From: Ulvibacterium sp965228935
Lineage (GTDB): Bacteria; Bacteroidota; Bacteroidia; Flavobacteriales; Flavobacteriaceae
Direction of reading: 5' to 3'
Assembly: GCF_965228935.1 (NCBI RefSeq)
Contig: NZ_OZ245846.1
Coordinates: 4,774,001-4,838,000, forward strand
Length of the DNA stretch: 64,000 bases
Shown: positions 61,787 to 64,000 of the stretch, piece after piece
How the letters are laid out: each line of letters begins with the position of its first letter
Numbering within the stretch: the first letter of the stretch is position 1
Notes under the pieces: generated by a model
The model's database searches: none
The model's input: the letters and a program-made list of their open reading frames with translations, nothing else
What the model was told of the DNA's origin: nothing
Translations under genes and position numbers: made by a program

Positions 61787-64000
61787 CTACTTTTTGGAAT
61801 ATTCCAACAGTTCTTCCATAGTATATTCCGAACCGCTCCTTGATTTTGTATTCCGAAGTTCCTCTACTTTTTCTTCAGTAAGTGCTTTGGGGTCGTCCGA
61901 AAAGGCATTGGTAACATAGGAAATGATGTCCGCAACATCCTTGTCCGTTATGCCTTCGTTCCGGATGAGGCCGGGCATGGCCAGATTAAAATCGTAATGC
62001 TCCCCGTTTACTTCTATTGGTCCTTCCAGTCCGTGAAGAATTATTAATCCCAACCTTTCGGCATCCACAACGTGTTCGGAATTCATAAGGGGCGGTGCCA
62101 GACCTTGTATGCCCTGCCCATTGATACCATGACAGGAAGCGCAGATCTCAAAGAACATCTTGGCTCCATGTGTTCTATTGTCCTGAGCCAAGTTGGCTGT
62201 GGTAAAAATAGGATTCGTATTTCCTTTCGCCCGTTGCTCGATACTTTGTGTCAATTGCGACATAAATGATGAATTATCAAAATCTGGTAACACGGCCAAA
62301 GATTCCTTCACATACAATTCATGCTCCGCTAAACCACTCAAAATAGCCTCATGAAAAACAGGTTTCTTTGGATATCTATCCAGTAACGTGACCATTTGCG
62401 GAAAGAATCGCTCTTCATCCATGCCTATCCATATACCCAATGTACTAGCTATATAAAGGTCAATACCATTATTCCCGCGACTGATCAAATCTTCAAAAAG
62501 TAACTCGGCATTTCTACTGTTTTCTTTGGATGCAAATGCTTCCATCAAGACAACGGCATGTATCGTAACATCGGCCGAACCGTTTTTAGCTACATCGACC
62601 AAAAAATCAAGGGAAAGGGCATCCAATCCTTCCAAAGCATACAACGCATGGATTTTGGCCAAAGGGTTTTCTTTCCGTAACATCAAATTTTTCAAGCTCT
62701 CTATTGCTTCCCTTTCTTTTTTGAAAATCAAATAATGTTGGGCCCTGTTACGTATCCATCCGTTAGGGTGTTGCAATAGAAGTACCAGTTCTTCGGCTTT
62801 TAGAGTTTCGAAATCCGGAAAGGGTTCAACCTTGCTCGTTATATTTTGTACCTTTAGGATACGGCCAAAATTAGTCAAGGTATCCAGTTGGTTCCCTTTT
62901 ACTTTCTGTTTCAAATAAGGGCTCAGGTAAGCGTGATGTCCTATCACACCACGGTGCATATCCACTATATACATACTTCCATCCGGACCGTTATTCAAAT
63001 TTACGGGTCGAAAACCTTCATCCGTTGAGGCCAAAAACTCCCGGTCTTCCCAGGCCTGTCCCGCAATAGTGGAATCCCCGGTAAATTTCAAAATATTCCG
63101 TTTGATCAAATTTCCTTCGGGAATACAAACGAATACATTCTGTTCATACTCCTTTGGAAATGTTCCTCCTCGATACACCAATGGTCCACAAGCGGCAGTG
63201 GCATTGACCAGGACACTGTCCTTGTTCAAAACACCCTCGGCATATCCCCTATTTACGGTCGTGGCATGCAATGGATAAACACGTTGATCTTTGGTAAGCA
63301 TTTGATCTACGGCCAATTTGGGTGTAAAATAGGGATTGCGTACCATGCGATTGGGCAAGACATAATCTCCCAAGAGCTGTCTTGAATTATCATTGTAGTA
63401 CAGTCTTCCGAAATTATCATGACTGATTCCCCACTGTCCCCGGAAGGTGGTAGGCTCTTTTTCCCATACCCCATTTTTTCTTCGGTACCGAAAATTCGAT
63501 TTGGCATTATAAATCCAATTATCAATGTTCAAAAGGAGTCCGTTGGGTTGGTGTTCGGGGTTTCCTTCAGCCGCATAAATTGAATCCACAAGTACCTTAT
63601 GTGCCGGTTTATCATCCTCTATCTCAACAAACCAAAGTTCGGGAGGCTCCGCATACAGCAATCCACCATAAACATGGGCCAAGGCTCTGGGCATGACCAG
63701 ACTATCAAGAAAAATTTTGGAATGATCAACCACGCCATCTCCATCCAAGTCCTCCAAAATCTTGATATTTCCTACCGGCTTGGTCTCATCACTGCCCTGC
63801 ATATCATTCATATAACCTGGCATTTCCGCGACCCAAATCCTGCCTTTGCTATCAAAATCAATGGCGACCGGGGCCTTTAAGTGTGGTTCCGAAGCAACTA
63901 CTTCCAAACTAAAACCATTCTCCAGGTGGTATTCGTCCAAAAGAATTTTAGGTTCTTCGTAGGAAGTCTTGCATCCGAATACCAAAAGTGTGAAAAAAAA
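61787..64000 (-). CDS. PVC-type heme-binding CxxCH lipoprotein (5' end outside window)
   Basis: At least 737 residues. The reading frame stays open to the window edge through FFFTLLVFGC, which is a lipobox, so the start codon lies a little beyond position 64000. The first 350 residues form a propeller domain (FSLEVVASEPHLKAPVAIDFDSKGRIWVAEMPGYMND). A HEAT-like helical repeat region follows (about 390-590). A C-terminal cytochrome c domain carries CASCH and the axial methionine candidate in LAMPGLIRN. It is the type of protein called 'PVC-type heme-binding CxxCH' or membrane-bound dehydrogenase. It would move electrons outside the cytoplasm. Confidence 0.85.
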   Translation of the reverse strand, partial: FFFTLLVFGCKTSYEEPKILLDEYHLENGFSLEVVASEPHLKAPVAIDFDSKGRIWVAEMPGYMNDMQGSDETKPVGNIKILEDLDGDGVVDHSKIFLDSLVMPRALAHVYGGLLYAEPPELWFVEIEDDKPAHKVLVDSIYAAEGNPEHQPNGLLLNIDNWIYNAKSNFRYRRKNGVWEKEPTTFRGQWGISHDNFGRLYYNDNSRQLLGDYVLPNRMVRNPYFTPKLAVDQMLTKDQRVYPLHATTVNRGYAEGVLNKDSVLVNATAACGPLVYRGGTFPKEYEQNVFVCIPEGNLIKRNILKFTGDSTIAGQAWEDREFLASTDEGFRPVNLNNGPDGSMYIVDMHRGVIGHHAYLSPYLKQKVKGNQLDTLTNFGRILKVQNITSKVEPFPDFETLKAEELVLLLQHPNGWIRNRAQHYLIFKKEREAIESLKNLMLRKENPLAKIHALYALEGLDALSLDFLVDVAKNGSADVTIHAVVLMEAFASKENSRNAELLFEDLISRGNNGIDLYIASTLGIWIGMDEERFFPQMVTLLDRYPKKPVFHEAILSGLAEHELYVKESLAVLPDFDNSSFMSQLTQSIEQRAKGNTNPIFTTANLAQDNRTHGAKMFFEICASCHGINGQGIQGLAPPLMNSEHVVDAERLGLIILHGLEGPIEVNGEHYDFNLAMPGLIRNEGITDKDVADIISYVTNAFSDDPKALTEEKVEELRNTKSRSGSEYTMEELLEYSKK

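Noticed and set aside
1..64000. tRNA, rRNA, CRISPR arrays, integrases or complete insertion sequences
   Set aside because: None recognised on reading either strand; small RNA genes could still be missed by eye.

Overview
The window looks like a chromosomal segment from a marine-type member of the Flavobacteriaceae (Bacteroidota). The reasons are the SusC/SusD pair, the DUF6452-DUF6048 genes after rlmD, CCC-motif membrane proteins, an ECF sigma factor with a DUF6768 partner, many short lipoproteins, and repeated TAnnTTTG promoter boxes (the Bacteroidota -7 element). No tRNA, rRNA, CRISPR array, integrase or intact insertion sequence was recognised. The right edge cuts a cytochrome-type lipoprotein gene; the left edge cuts a membrane protein gene.

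Layout. (1) 1-15.3 kb is mostly core: small membrane proteins, a palindromic repeat, ornithine aminotransferase, sigma factor, RlmD and a THUMP methyltransferase, a ZIP metal transporter, a PadR-controlled FtsX-type permease, two thioredoxin-fold proteins, an amino-acid permease and an exported O-methyltransferase. (2) 15.6-20.5 kb holds a serine hydrolase and then a block of membrane sensor, UspA-like protein, histidine kinase and response regulator. A decayed copy of the 5' end of the next tetR gene lies on its left side. (3) 20.7-30 kb is one long TetR-controlled operon: TolC, HlyD-type adaptor, two ABC ATPases, a DUF2141 protein, two ABC-2 permeases, a membrane class III nucleotide cyclase and an outer-membrane phospholipase A. 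Two TetR-type palindromes lie in its promoter. (4) 30-46.4 kb is a carbohydrate-related locus: GH3 enzyme, TRAP transporter, two exported Gfo/Idh/MocA oxidoreductases, a PmoA/DUF6807 protein, SusD, SusC, and a divergent LacI regulator with ThuA. A LacI-type palindrome overlaps the predicted susC promoter. (5) 46.9-51.7 kb holds pyruvate formate-lyase, its activase and a DUF3360-like transporter. This block is followed by a decayed copy of the 3' end of thuA. (6) 52-64 kb holds an Ig-like lipoprotein, then a 'planctomycete-style' set (beta-propeller, DUF1501, DUF1549/DUF1553 cytochrome protein, winged-helix membrane regulator, DUF6503 lipoprotein, PVC-type CxxCH protein).

The most distinctive architecture is that two functional blocks, sensor/two-component and pyruvate formate-lyase, are each bracketed in direct orientation by an intact gene and a decayed partial copy of that same gene (tetR 5' end, thuA 3' end). 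That is the footprint expected from integration of circular DNA by a single crossover, or from duplication followed by decay. The other strong candidates for new biology are the cyclase and phospholipase carried inside an asymmetric YbhF-like efflux operon, the FNR/CRP-like site placed at about -41.5 of pflB, the missing canonical start codon of pflA, and the exported oxidoreductase/SusCD/TRAP locus that lacks any dedicated polysaccharide-degrading enzyme.
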